A stretch of 64,000 nt of DNA from Adiantum capillus-veneris (Eukaryota > Streptophyta > Polypodiopsida > Polypodiales > Pteridaceae): the NCBI GenBank assembly GCA_014529385.2, contig CM043944.1, positions 168,835,740 through 168,899,739 of the forward strand, in the 5' to 3' direction. Each line of letters starts with the position of its first letter. Position 1 is the stretch's first letter. Shown one piece after another: positions 9,132 through 19,413 of the stretch. The translations under genes and the position numbers were made by a program. The notes beneath the pieces were generated by a model, which saw nothing but the letters and a program-made list of their open reading frames with translations, was not told the origin of the DNA and did no database searches.

Positions 9132-10409
9132 TGATCCGAGCCTATCACAAATTTTTGTTTATCATATTTTGTTGGTTTTCCTTGCTTCTAGAGGTTTACA
9201 ATAAAAGAAAGAGTGAGAACAACCTCTTGGAAAAATTTTAAAAAAATGATTTTTTGTTGACTAGTTCACCGGAGGTGAAAGGTAGAGGGAGAACCTAGTG
9301 GTAAAGGGAAGGGAAAATATGTAAATGTGAAAAGAAAAGATATGATGTGGTTGTGGATCCATGCACCCATGATTCAAGGGTCATGAGTGGCTCATATCAT
9401 CATGGCTTTGGAGCCATATGATGATTCAAACAAATGGGACCCAAGTGGAAGACTTGGTAAAGGAAGAAACCAGACACATGATTTTGCTGAATTTTTAAAA
9501 AATACTTCCACTCCGATCCAAGAAAAGTTGTTTTCATCAAAGTTGTAGCTGATGAGCTGGAGATTCTGGCCATATTTTTTTTATAATTTTTGCATCTACG
9601 GTCTAGGAGATATGGCCAAAATGGTGGACGCCAGTTTTTTCAACTGTGGTGGAGACCATCATCTCTACCTTTACACACACACACCCTTCCTTTTCCACAT
9701 TGAGACCTTCTCTAAAATCAGCCATTAGTCTTCTCACCCTCCTCTCCTTCCTCCTCTCTCTCAAGCTCAAAAACCCATCAAAGTTCCTCTTCTAATCACC
9801 TCTCAAGTCATGCTTAATCTTGTTGTAATTCATAAGTTCTCATTCAACCCCTTCCTATTATTACTAGATATGTATTGATTTTATGTAGATTCTTTACATT
9901 TTAAAATAAGGAAGCTCTTGGACTCAAGCTATGGAGGAAGGAGTGAAGACAACACAAGTGATGATGGAGCTAATTGGTCAACAAATCACTTGGAAGGAGC
10001 TTCTTCATTGGTTGAATGTCCCTAATCAAGCTTCATTTGTACAAATTACACTTGGATCTTAACCTCACTCCTAATCACTCTCTTTCCTATATAAAGAGGC
10101 CTTCCCCTTTGTAATTTCAAGCCTCCCTCAGCCCCATTGAGCCTTTGTATCACTCACCATGAGCCCATAAGCTCATTCATTCACTCTATTCTTGCACATC
10201 CTAGAGTGCAAATTGTTTCATGCTAGTAACCTCTCCTCCTCTTACTTATGTTAATTAAGAGAAATGTTTTATATGTGTGTGAGAGTGCTTGATGTGATCT
10301 TGGCTAATCCTTGAGTGATTGTTTGGTAATCTATATGCTATTTGTGTTGGGAGTGTTTGAAGTCATCCATTCCTTGTACACACACTACGGTTAATGCTTC
10401 ATTCATAGT

Positions 10410-10451
<42 letters not shown>

Positions 10452-10566
10452 TGTAGCGGTCCTAGTCCACGCTTCCAAGACTAGGTGGTGCCCTCATCTC
10501 ATTTCCCTTGTGGCGCAATGGAGTTTGTTTTGGTGTAGAGGCCGCCATTCCAAATTTCCTTCATCA
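9132..10566 (+). repeat. 3' LTR of element A
   Basis: This nearly identical copy of 1440-2890 includes the TATA box at 10088-10096 and a shorter CT run. It ends CATCA, followed by the target duplication ATGG and the continuing Chromo-1 integrase. Confidence 0.95.
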
Positions 10567-11389
10567 ATGGTTTACCCAAGCGTATCGTTCGTGATAGAGA
10601 TATCAAGTTTAGATCAAAGTTTTGGACTTCTCTTTTCCAATCTATTGGGTCACAATTAGCCTTCAGCACAGCGTATCATCCGCAGACAGATGGGTAGACT
10701 GAAAGAGTAAATCAAGTCATTGAGGACATTCTCAGGGCCTATTGTTCGCAAGAGCCAAAGAAGTGGTTACAATATCTTCCTTTGGTAGAATATGCTTACA
10801 CTTCTTCCGAACACAGAAGCATTGGAATGTCACCCTTCAAAGCTCTTTATGGACAAGACTGTTTAGCACCGCTTAACTTTTCAGACCCAATCATCAGGGT
10901 AGAAGCCTCTAAGAAGATGCTAGAAGACATGGAAGCTCAGACTAAAGCCATTCACCAAGATATCCAAGCCGCTCAGGATAGACAAAAGAATTACGTAGAT
11001 AAGAATCGATCAGAACGGACCTTCAAGGAAGGAGAAAAAGTTTTTCTACGAGTCCGACCAAAGAAAATAAACTTATCATTAGGAAGGTACAAGAAACTAA
11101 GCCCGAGATATTGTGGACCCTTCGAAATCACTAAGGTTATAAGTGTTCAGGCCTACAAGCTCAAGTTACCCGCAAACGTAAAGGTTCACGATGTATTTCA
11201 CGTCACCCTACTCAAACCCTACATTCCTAACCCCGATCAACTCTTGGACTCAAATCAGATAGTTATGCCAGCACAAGGAGTTCTCGAACTTCAACCTGAT
11301 TATGTCCTTGAATCATGGGAAAGAAAGCTACAAAACAGGACAATTACCGAGCACCTTGTGAAGTGAAAAGATTATTCTGAAGAAGACGC
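10567..11389 (+). pseudogene. Chromo-1 pol, middle piece (integrase core to chromodomain start)
   Basis: This continues the integrase interrupted at 1439: LPKRIVRDRD, then FSTAYHPQTDG followed by an in-frame TAG where Gln is expected, then TERVNQ with the catalytic Glu. The GPY-like C-terminal region (LSPRYCGPFEITK) and the linker VHDVFHVTLLKPY follow. The chromodomain begins near 11300 (LESWERKLQNR), and its VKWKDY has the Trp codon changed to TGA at 11363-11365. Element B then interrupts the gene at the codons for E-D-A. Chromodomains guide integration to chromatin marks and are typical of chromoviruses. The gene is dead: it has two nonsense codons and two nested insertions in addition to the early frameshift. 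Confidence 0.9.
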
Positions 11390-12540
11390 TGTCAGGAGTT
11401 TTTTAGAGCAAGGGATTGCGCATATGTATATACACATGCATGGTGCATTGAATAAAGGATTGCCCATTTTCCAGAGCCAGGTGGTTACGTGGGGCCCACA
11501 TGTGTACAGGTAGGACAGCATGTATATAGTGCATCAATTTTCACTATCACCAATACCAGTGTGTTTTTTCTACAATAATGAGGAGTTGGTAGCGCGTAAA
11601 ACGTCTCGAGGAAGCTATCCATGGGCCGAGAACATGAGGTAAGCAGGTTCGTCAGATGGCATCTAGTGGCGTCAGGAGGCCAAATGGGGTCAATACTTGC
11701 ACGTGGAGAAGTACGGGCACAACGTGGGTGTTTTCTTGTGATAATTATGCAGAAAGGTCATCATGAAGACCACTTTTTGGGGACACTTCATGTGGTGGCG
11801 GGATGCATTATTGAAAAAAACTGAGTGCCAGGTGTGCGGATGGATGCAGCAGGGTGACAACTATGCACTGTGAGGTCAGTTTTTGGCCTGTTCGGGATTC
11901 GTTTGAGGTCATCTAAAAGGCCAAGGGTGCCCAACTATTAAAGCTAAGTGTGGAAACTGAAAAAATAGAGAGAAGACCAGAAAAAACGTGGAGAAGAGAG
12001 GAGGAACAACCGCAATTGTGTTTTTGGGGTTTTTGGAGCGTGTTTTGGCCATAAACTGCTCATCCGAGGTCGGATTTGAGCACTTTGACATTGTAGACTG
12101 GGGTTTTGGGCCGTTTCGTACGCGATGGCGCTATCCATTTTGACAAATTCCTCACTCTTTTCCTGCTGTTTTTCTGTGTAAGTTTCTCCTATGAGCGAAG
12201 TTTCTGCTCTAGTTTGTGATTGTATCTGGCTTATTTTACCCATATTGTGTGAGCTATTTGCCCCATTGGTGTTGGCCCAAGATCAATTGTATCTAAACAT
12301 CAGAAATTCTCCTCTTTTGAGCTGAGTTTTTTGGGTGTGTGTGTGTGTGTGTGTGTGTGTTGAGTGGGCAAGTGGATAGTCTCTCTCCTCTCACTCCAGA
12401 GGTGTATTCCCTGTCTCGGCCAGGTGTGTTGTGTAAGCCGAGTGGTGCCCCATAGTGTGTGTGTGTGTGTGTGTGTATCTTCCCAAGAGTGTGTGTCGGG
12501 TCGTTATAGAGGCGCTGTGTGTGTTTTCATCCCGCCCACA
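11390..12540 (+). repeat. 5' LTR of element B
   Basis: This repeats as 15141-16325. It begins TGTCAGG and ends CCCACA. It carries two GT microsatellites (12334-12360 and 12455-12476), which are longer in the 3' copy. Confidence 0.93.
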
Positions 12541-12546
12541 TTCTTT

Positions 12547-12563
12547 TGGCGCCCCCACGGAGG
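12547..12563 (+). promoter_or_regulatory. Primer binding site of element B
   Basis: TGGCGCCCCCACGGAGG lies six bases after the 5' LTR. It resembles the sites of A, D and E in the C-rich core and the closing GAGG. Confidence 0.7.
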
Positions 12564-13276
12564 ATCTTCTTCGAGTATCTTCTGCTTCGAGCTTCAAGCT
12601 TCGAGATTCGGGATTACAGGTTGCAGGTTGCAGATTACAGGTTACAGGGACACGTACAGGTAGAGGTGATTCACACAGGTACAGGTAGCTGGAGTACAGT
12701 GATATACTAGCATTGGTGTCACTTGCAGTTGTTGTGGGTATGCATCACTTGGCGCCTATTTGAGCGCATTTTCTGTTTGATTGTACGTTACTTGTGGAAA
12801 CTGCCATGGTACGCCTTTGTGGAGCCATATATGGTTTTATTTGGCAGTCCCAGTCATTTCTGAGACTTGGTCTAGAAGATAGTCTTTTCTGAGACTTGAC
12901 TATACGTGATTTGCATTAGCCTCTGTGTGAGGGTCGATAGCGTGAGGTTTTATTGAGCTGGGGGATTCTCAAATGTGGAGATCCTTTCGGTGATACAGGT
13001 AGCTGGAGCACCCTTTTCGTGACCTCGCCATAGGCTATGTACTAGTCAATCCTACTTGATGCTCAGGTTCTATTGTTGACAGTTTATGCATACATATACA
13101 GTCTATATTTTGGGTTCCTACTGCTCTATTTCTGGGGACACTACCAAAAGTTTTCCAAGTTATGATGGCTGGTTTTTTCGTTTTTTAAGGCATTTATGCT
13201 GTTATGCTACTGAAATTTTGGCAAAATCAGAGGATAAGACAGGCGTGCCTTCTTGGGAGCTGCATGGTTGGCTTTA

Positions 13277-13495
13277 ATGGATGATCAAAATGGCCCTCAA
13301 TTCACTCCATTTCATTTAACTCAAAGAATCCAAATTAATGTTCATGTGTCCAGGAAGATCTTTTTCCAGCAGTGCCTAGTCTTTATGTTCGGGCCAAGAA
13401 GATTAAGAGAGATACCGAAATGTCCTTTGCCTGTTGCTATTCCGATGATCAACTATGAAAACTCATTTGATGTGCATGTGTTTGTCCTTATCTAA
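13277..13495 (+). CDS. Small leader ORF of element B (72 aa), related to A1
   Basis: This ATG-initiated ORF in the leader of B ends 101 bases before gag. It shares with A1 the block RKIFFQQ, the FG-x-x-RLREI motif and the ending FDVHVFVL. Only one copy is present here, against two in A and C. It is intact although Pol is missing from this element, which hints at a role in cis, in the RNA leader, or in Gag expression. No known domain is recognised. The frame extends a little upstream from a TTG, but the ATG fits the family better. Confidence 0.6.
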   Translation: MDDQNGPQFTPFHLTQRIQINVHVSRKIFFQQCLVFMFGPRRLREIPKCPLPVAIPMINYENSFDVHVFVLI

Positions 13496-13596
13496 CGCTG
13501 AGCTCCATTGAAGTTTCTGGGGATTGGGTAGTGAAAAGTTTTGGGTTCTTGCACGTGTGTTTGAAGAGGTTCTTAAAGCATTAAACTTGGGTAGCC

Positions 13597-14271
13597 ATGG
13601 CTTTCTCTTATCCGGAATTTCATGGAGGAAGTGGTGAAGATGCGGAAGACTTTCTGGAGCAAGTCGAGGTGGCATGCATAAGCAACAATATGTGTGATGA
13701 GGAGAAGATTTTGAGGCTATTTAGATTGCTTTTGAAAGATGAGGCCCGTGTTTGGTTCATGGATTTGGAAGCTAAAGAAGCAGTGGCTTCTTCTTATGGT
13801 TTGAGTCTTGACAAGTTTATTGAAGCTTTTTTAGAGCGTTTCCAGGTTTTTGAAGATGCAAATGCAGTATGGAATGAGCTCAATGCTCTTAATCAAGGTT
13901 CTTGTCAAGGTGTTGATGCCTATGTACAAGTTTTTACAGATTTATGGACTCGTTGGTGTGTTGCTCTTAAGGATGAGACCCCCCCTTATTCATTGAAGAA
14001 AAGTTTTTTTGTTGATGGTTTGTCACCTTGGTTGCGGTTCGAGGTTGAGTTGAAGAGGCCCGAGTCTTTTGAAGATGAAGTATGCATTGCAAAGCACAAG
14101 GAATGGAAGTTAAAGCGTCTTGAGGAACATGGTATCAGTATAGGTATGCATGTGCAAGATGGATTTGGCATGGAAGATGAAGTTAAGCCTAAGCAGGTGA
14201 AAAGTAGCCTATCCTATGATGTTTCTCGTTTCTTCCCAAGGTCTATTGTGAAGCGTAAAGAGGTCTTGTAG
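13597..14271 (+). CDS. Gag of element B
   Basis: This is a capsid-type Gag of 224 codons with a strong start context (GCCATGG). It matches element A Gag: MAFSYPEFHGGSGEDAEDFL against MAFPNFFGRSGENAGDFL, the DEARVWF motif, and the segment near SFFVDGLSPWLR. No CCHC knuckle follows. It ends at TAG (14269-14271). The next ORF continues in the same frame 12 bases later, so the stop may be a recent change of a sense codon or a readthrough site. Particle formation together with Pol supplied from another element is the likely role. Confidence 0.85.
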   Translation: MAFSYPEFHGGSGEDAEDFLEQVEVACISNNMCDEEKILRLFRLLLKDEARVWFMDLEAKEAVASSYGLSLDKFIEAFLERFQVFEDANAVWNELNALNQGSCQGVDAYVQVFTDLWTRWCVALKDETPPYSLKKSFFVDGLSPWLRFEVELKRPESFEDEVCIAKHKEWKLKRLEEHGISIGMHVQDGFGMEDEVKPKQVKSSLSYDVSRFFPRSIVKRKEVL

Positions 14272-14283
14272 GTTGACAGGTTT

Positions 14284-14937
14284 ATGGAAGAGACTAAAGA
14301 GGTGAGTAATGCTTTGGATACAGGATTGAAAAGTCTTGAAGAGGATGCATTGGCTACTTGTGTACCTTGTGATTCTGGGTGTGAGTGTGAGGTTGAGGTT
14401 ATTGATGATGAGCACGTATCTTTGGATACTAGTTCCTTGGAAATTAGGGAAGAGGGCAAGGTTGAGGGCCATTTTGTGGATTTGTTGGATGTGGAGCCTG
14501 TGTTGAAGCCATATTTTGATGTATGTGCAGTCATTGAACCGATTTGTGAGCATGATTGGGGTTTAGAGCAAGGATCTGTATTCTTGGAGACTGATGAACC
14601 CATGCTAGAAGCTATGGATAGTGGTGTTAGCCATGATTATGATGTGGATAAAGTGATGTGTGATGATGAGTATGCTTATGATGATGACAAGGGGTTTGGC
14701 ATATATGAGTCCAATCTCAGCTATGTGGATGCCTATGCTAGGGATATGTGTGTTGCGGGGATACTTTTGTGCTTTGGATATCAACGACTTTACCTTCACA
14801 CAATGCTTTTAGCTACTTGGGTGCATGATTTGCAGGTTGCTGCTATGGCTGGTGAAGCCAAGATGCCAGGTGATGAGTCACTTGAGTTGTCTCTATCGGT
14901 TGGGTTGAATATGGCATGCAATATTTATGCTTTTTGA
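14284..14937 (+). CDS. Acidic post-Gag ORF of element B, unknown function
   Basis: A 217-codon ORF lies in the same frame as gag and is separated from it by one TAG. The first two thirds are strongly acidic, rich in Asp, Glu and Cys (CDSGCECEVEVIDDEH; DKVMCDDEYAYDDD). The C-terminal part is hydrophobic and mixed (VAGILLCFGYQRLYLHTMLL), which could be a membrane-like or amphipathic segment. It replaces pol in this element. Families D and E have an acidic then hydrophobic product at the same place, though direct similarity to B is weak. No domain is recognised. It may be a remnant of an env-like ORF or a Gag extension; both are guesses. Confidence 0.55.
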   Translation: MEETKEVSNALDTGLKSLEEDALATCVPCDSGCECEVEVIDDEHVSLDTSSLEIREEGKVEGHFVDLLDVEPVLKPYFDVCAVIEPICEHDWGLEQGSVFLETDEPMLEAMDSGVSHDYDVDKVMCDDEYAYDDDKGFGIYESNLSYVDAYARDMCVAGILLCFGYQRLYLHTMLLATWVHDLQVAAMAGEAKMPGDESLELSLSVGLNMACNIYAF

Positions 14938-15121
14938 ACTCCAGACAAGGCGGATGTGTTAGTTGGATATGCCTATGGTTCATTTTGGTTGATTGTTGAC
15001 AAATGTAGGTGTGGTGTTATGACGCTTCTTGTGAATCAGGCGATATGCCTTTGGCCTTTTGATCCAGGTGGAATGAGCATCTACTAGTGTTGCTGCTGCT
15101 GAGCAAGAATGCTCTAGCAGG

Positions 15122-15136
15122 CTAAGGGGTGGGCAA
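15122..15136 (+). promoter_or_regulatory. Polypurine tract of element B
   Basis: The purine-rich CTAAGGGGTGGGCAA lies a few bases before the 3' LTR start at 15141. It resembles the tracts of D and E (GGGGTGGGCAA). Confidence 0.6.
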
Positions 15137-15140
15137 ATTA

Positions 15141-16083
15141 TTTCAGGAGCTTTTTGGAGCAAGGGATTGCGCATATGTATATACACATGCATGGTGCATT
15201 GAATAAAGGATTGCCCATTTTCCAGAGCCAGGTGGTTACGTGGGGCCCACATGTGTACAGGTAGGACAGCATGTACATAGTGCATCGATTTTCACTATCA
15301 CCAATACCAGTGTGTTTTTTCTACAATAATGAGGAGTTGGTAGCGCGTAAAACGTCTCGAGGAAGCTATCCATGGGCCGAGAACATGAGGTAAGCAGGTG
15401 CGTCAGATGGCATCTAGTGGCGTCAGGAGGCCGAATGGGGTCAATACTTGCACGTGGAGAAGTACAGGCACAACGTGGGTGTTTTCTTGTGATAATTATA
15501 CAGAAAGGTCATCATGAGGACCACTTTTTGGGGCCACTTCACGTGGTGGCAGGATGCATTATTGAAAAAAACTGAGTGCCAGGTGTGCGGATGGATGCAG
15601 CAGGGTGACAACTATGCACTGCAAGGTCAGTTTTTGGCCTGTTCGGGGTCTGTTTGAGGTCATCTAAAAGGCCAAGGGTGCCCAACTAATAAAGCTAAGT
15701 GTGGAAACTGAAAAAATAGAGAGAAGACCAGAAAAAACGTGGAGAAGAGAGGAGGAACAACCGCAATTGTGTTTTTGGGGTTTTTGGAGCGTGTTTTGGC
15801 CGTAAACTGCTCATCCGAGGTCGGATTTGAGCACTTTGACATTGTAGACTGGGGTTTTGGGCCGTTCCGAACGCGATGGCGCTATACATTTTGCCAAATT
15901 CCTCACTCTTTTCCTGCTGTTTTTCTATGTAAGTTTCTCCTATGAGCGAAGTTTCTGCTCTAGTTTGTGATTGTATCTGGCTTATTTTACCCATATTGTG
16001 TGAGCTATTTGCCCCATTGGTGTTGGCCCAAGATCAATTGTATCTAAACATCAGAAATTCTCCTCTTTTGAGCTGAGTTTTTT

Positions 16084-16137
<54 letters not shown>

Positions 16138-16227
16138 AGTGGGCAAGTGGATAGTCTCTCTCCTCTCACTCCAGAGGTGTGTTCCCTGTCTCGGCCAGGT
16201 GTGTTGTGTAAGCCGAGTGGTGCCCCA

Positions 16228-16263
<36 letters not shown>

Positions 16264-16325
16264 CTTCCCAAGAGTGTGTGTCGGGTCGTTATAGAGGCGC
16301 TGTGTGTGTTTTCATCCCGCCCACA
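15141..16325 (+). repeat. 3' LTR of element B
   Basis: This copy of 11390-12540 starts TTTCAGG (TG changed to TT) and ends CCCACA. The GT microsatellites at 16086-16136 and 16230-16261 are expanded relative to the 5' copy. Confidence 0.93.
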
Positions 16326-16387
16326 ACGCTACTTGGAAGGACGAACCAACGCTCATAAAGGATTATCCTAATAAATTCTTGAGATGA
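16326..16387 (+). pseudogene. Chromo-1 pol, end of chromodomain
   Basis: After element B the chromovirus frame resumes with A-T-W-K-D-E-P, then LIKDYPNKFLR and TGA at 16385. With 11330-11389 this makes a canonical chromodomain tail (Trp, acidic cluster, final helix). Confidence 0.8.
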
Positions 16388-16408
16388 GGACATATCAAAT
16401 TTTTCACA

Positions 16409-16418
16409 TTGGGGAGGA
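16409..16418 (+). promoter_or_regulatory. Polypurine tract of Chromo-1
   Basis: TTGGGGAGGA lies directly before TGTAAGATC, the presumed 3' LTR start. Confidence 0.65.
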
Positions 16419-17067
16419 TGTAAGATCTCTAACCCCGAGCTAAAGAGCACCCCTGTACTACAAAATAATCATACTGCAGAAAGTTACTATTTTTGGCAAT
16501 TTTTCTAAATCTGTCGGTGCTAAGATGTTTAGAATGTTATAAAGATTTCAAAAATAAATAAAAACAATTTTTGTGAAAATTTTCTTAAAATAGTAAGTTT
16601 TTGGTCACCCGACCCGTCTAGTTTTGACCGGCTCGACAAACTGCACCCGTACCCAGAATTTAAAAAAATGCATTTTCGGACACCGAGAGCTGCTAAATAT
16701 GGCAGGTACTCAGGATGATGCACCTTAGTTCCGTCTTAGCACAAAAAGTTTCGGAATTAAAATCCAAGATGTAACGACCGTCTAAGGTTAAAAATAAAAA
16801 ATTTCTAAGGCTAGCGGGGCACCGGCACTCGGGGTCTGGTGTGTGCACAAGCTCTAGACCACTGGAGGCTTGCTTTAGCAGCTAGAGGGCGCCCCCACTC
16901 ATCTAGAAGCTTGTGGGAGACTTACCAAGCATGAGAGAGAGTGTGAGAGGCAGGTGAAGAAACTAATTGGACACTTTGCAAGCCATGCACCCAAGTTGCC
17001 TATGCAAGACCGAGTGCTCACTCAGATGCATTTAGCAGCAGATTTCGATTTGCATGAGACTAAGCAC

Positions 17068-17075
17068 TATATAAG
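17068..17075 (+). promoter_or_regulatory. TATA box in Chromo-1 LTR
   Basis: TATATAAG lies about 650 bp into the LTR and is followed by a CA-rich stretch (17103-17126). It is a plausible core promoter. Confidence 0.5.
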
Positions 17076-18096
17076 GACCTTCTCACACACACATATACTC
17101 AATACACACACACACACACACACACATTCCCTCACACACACACCCTGGGCGAGGTGCTACCGGCATACACAATCTCTAGAAGCGGATTAAGAGGAGGAAT
17201 TTCTGCCAATCTCTCGTCAATTAGGCTTCATCGGATCAGCATTTCTGGCCTAATTAGCTCGATTTACGGTAATCCAAAGTCAATTTTATGTTTTCATTTC
17301 GATTTCTCTATGAATTCCTTATCTCCCGCTAATTCTATGCAAAAATCTAGCTTCTCTATTTAGTAGTAAACTCTCTAAATCATATATGTGATTAATCTAT
17401 TTCACTATCTTAATCCAATTAGTTAATTATGTATCAAATCAACTTTCTTAATCATCAATTAATCCATGATTAATAATAGTGAATTGCCAGCTAATTAGAT
17501 CAATGCATGAATGATGGAAATAAGTTAATATCTAGCAAAGTAGCAATTCGAACGACTTCAATTGGTCATTGCATTAGGAATGAATTTAATTAACAAGGAT
17601 TAAACTCTAATTCCAAGAGATTAATATGTAAACTAGAGAAATTAATCACCCTCTTAAATTATTGTCATTTTATAAAAAAGGAAATTCTTCCGCATGTGCA
17701 CAAGTTAATTTTGTACTTTTTTGTTCATCTTAGAGAAGCAATTAGTATAGAAAATTCATCATTCAATTACTCTAATTAAGCAGGTAATCACAGGAAACTG
17801 AATTTTCCAATCGACGAGCTAAACATCTAATTTTAAGGCCAATTCTCATAAGATCATGTGAAGATGCTGTCAATGTAATTAAAAACTTAGATCAACTAGT
17901 GTTAATCTAAATTTTTTCCAAGATAGATTATGATAAAGGAGTAATTATCATACCCCTGAAATGATGCTGCTTCTTCTGTATAAGAAGAAATGCTTGTTAA
18001 AGTTAATCATGTTGTTATCTGACCAACTGTGGATTGTCATGGTATACCGTACTCTAGTCTCTTTTCCGAAATCATCTTCTTAAGTAGTGAGTAAAA

Positions 18097-18267
18097 ATGG
18101 CCCCAAAGAGGACCCGTTTTGGTGGATCTCACGTCCATGCGGCCGAGACGAGCAACACCAATGGAAAGGGGAAGGCTCCCATGGTCGAGCAAGTACCGGT
18201 CATCTCACGAAGCAATGAGGAGGAAATTATCGAGGTAGACCTAAATTTTAATTTAAGTACAGTTTAA
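18097..18267 (+). other. Short ORF (56 aa), possible gag start
   Basis: ATG 18097 opens a short basic reading frame starting MAPKRTRFGG and ending at TAA. A TGGTATACC sequence at 18040 resembles the start of an initiator-Met primer site (TGGTATCAGAGC). Together they look like the beginning of an internal region, but nothing gag-like continues, so a chance ORF inside the LTR is equally likely. Confidence 0.25.
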
Positions 18268-18549
18268 TAACATTGCATGTCGGTAAGATAGGAAGATATC
18301 ATTACCCCAAACATGTTGGTAATCCAACAGAGACCACGGCATTTTAATTAGTGTATTTAAATTCAAGTAGGAAAAGAATGTTTTTGGAATAAACTGTCTG
18401 AAGTAGGAAAGACTATTTGCTAGGGAAAATTAACTCGACCAGTTCATTTTTAATTCCAATGTTGATTTAGTCCTGATCCCCCTCTTGATCACAGGGGATA
18501 GCTCGCGAGGTTCTCGCAGTAGCTAGGATTACCTAGCTTAGGGCTTTGA

Positions 18550-18640
18550 TCCACGTCTTGCATTCTTTGCGGTGGATACCCATGACTTGCGTTCTTTGCG
18601 GTGGGATGCCCATGTCGTGCTTTTTATGCGGTGGACAAAT
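18550..18640 (+). repeat. Three imperfect 30-bp tandem repeats
   Basis: Three copies of a unit with the core TTCTTTGCGGTGGAT and the spacer CCATG-x-CTTGC lie head to tail. The third copy is diverged (TTTTTATGCGGTGG). They sit inside the presumed Chromo-1 LTR. Confidence 0.75.
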
Positions 18641-19333
18641 CTAGTTGTATGGGAAACTAGGTGACAACGGGTGGATTTAACACTCGCTGGGGGATCTCGT
18701 GCCTCCAAGACATTGGAAGTTTAAATGAAATGAATTATTGAGTGAATTTTTACTAGAAAGATTGTTTTGGTGCCGCTTTAAAAAAATTGTTTGAAGGGTT
18801 GTCTTAACACAACCTGTGAATCGGAATTAATCAATGAATATATATGTTGAACAACAAATGTGTTAGTAATTAGGAGACACAAGACAAAGTGTGAGTATGG
18901 GGCTGGAATGTGGGGGCTTGGCTCGAGTTGCCAATGCCTATGAAAAGGGTGGTCCCGATTGGTCGGGAACTCTCTGTCCCCATAGAACGGTAAATGACAC
19001 TAGAATTGCTCATTGCACCAAAAGCAATGAAGTACCAAGTGTACGTGCCTATAAAAGCAATGGGGAAAATGCACTCGAGACTTCTCTCCTTCTGGAAGGT
19101 GAGTCTTAGGACCGATAATTGGTTAGACATGCTCTCCCCTGCGGGGTGGAACTAGATCTCGTTTCTAGTAGGCTTGACTCAATTCACTTGGTGATGAGAG
19201 CTCGTCCGCTAGTTGATCCCTTAAACCACTTTGTTTGCTTCCGCTATAGATCTAGTGGCCGCCAGGTTTACCATCAGAACCGTCGTTCGAGATGACGAGG
19301 TGGGGACCTCACATTGTGCTTAGTATATGTGCC

Positions 19334-19413
19334 CTATTGTTTGCTTGTGTGTGGATGGTTTTAATGAAACTCTCTATTGTTTGCTTGTGTGTGGATGGTT
19401 TTAATGAAACTCT
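19334..19413 (+). repeat. Perfect 40-bp tandem duplication
   Basis: Two identical units starting CTATTGTTTGCTTG and ending GAAACTCT lie side by side (19334-19373, 19374-19413). Their identity implies a recent duplication. Confidence 0.9.

Larger units (their letters stand above)
1440..10566 (+). mobile_element. Element A: autonomous Tat-type Ty3/gypsy LTR retrotransposon
   Basis: This is a complete LTR retrotransposon inside the Chromo-1 integrase reading frame. It starts TGATCC and ends ATCA. The 4-bp target duplication ATGG is at 1436-1439 and 10567-10570. Removing the element restores the codons for L-H-G-L-P-K. Order: 5' LTR, primer site, three short leader ORFs, one long gag-pol ORF, polypurine tract, 3' LTR. 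The two LTRs differ by about ten substitutions by eye over some 1.4 kb, apart from a CT-repeat length change, so the insertion is recent. The second RNase H between the RT-linked RNase H and integrase is diagnostic of the Tat lineage (Ogre/Retand-like). The long ORF has no visible lesion, so the element may still be functional and could help related non-autonomous copies. Confidence 0.95.
11390..16325 (+). mobile_element. Element B: non-autonomous Tat-like LTR retrotransposon (gag only)
   Basis: The LTRs flank a 2.6-kb internal region with a primer site, one small leader ORF, gag and a post-gag ORF, but no protease, RT or integrase. The target duplication ACGC is at 11386-11389 and 16326-16329. 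Removing the element rejoins the Chromo-1 chromodomain as EEDATWKDE. Gag aligns with that of A from the first residues, which supports Tat affinity and mobilisation by Pol from an A-like relative. The LTRs differ more than those of A (about two dozen changes by eye), so B is older. Confidence 0.92.
16419..19313 (+). repeat. Probable 3' LTR of Chromo-1 (end uncertain)
   Basis: The LTR begins TGTAAGATC just after the chromodomain stop and polypurine tract. No second copy is in the window, so the end is a guess. A TATA box at 17068, CA repeats, AT-rich sequence and a 30-bp triplicate lie within. The region could instead be an LTR ending near 18039 followed by an initiator-Met-like primer site and a gag start at 18097. 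No other genes are seen. Confidence 0.5.

Noticed and set aside
10342-10659. ORF spanning the end of the A 3' LTR and host sequence
   Set aside because: It crosses the LTR boundary and a CT repeat; the real frame after 10566 is the Chromo-1 integrase.
18550-18640. CRISPR-like spaced repeats
   Set aside because: Three imperfect 30-bp units without spacers in a plant LTR are a minisatellite.
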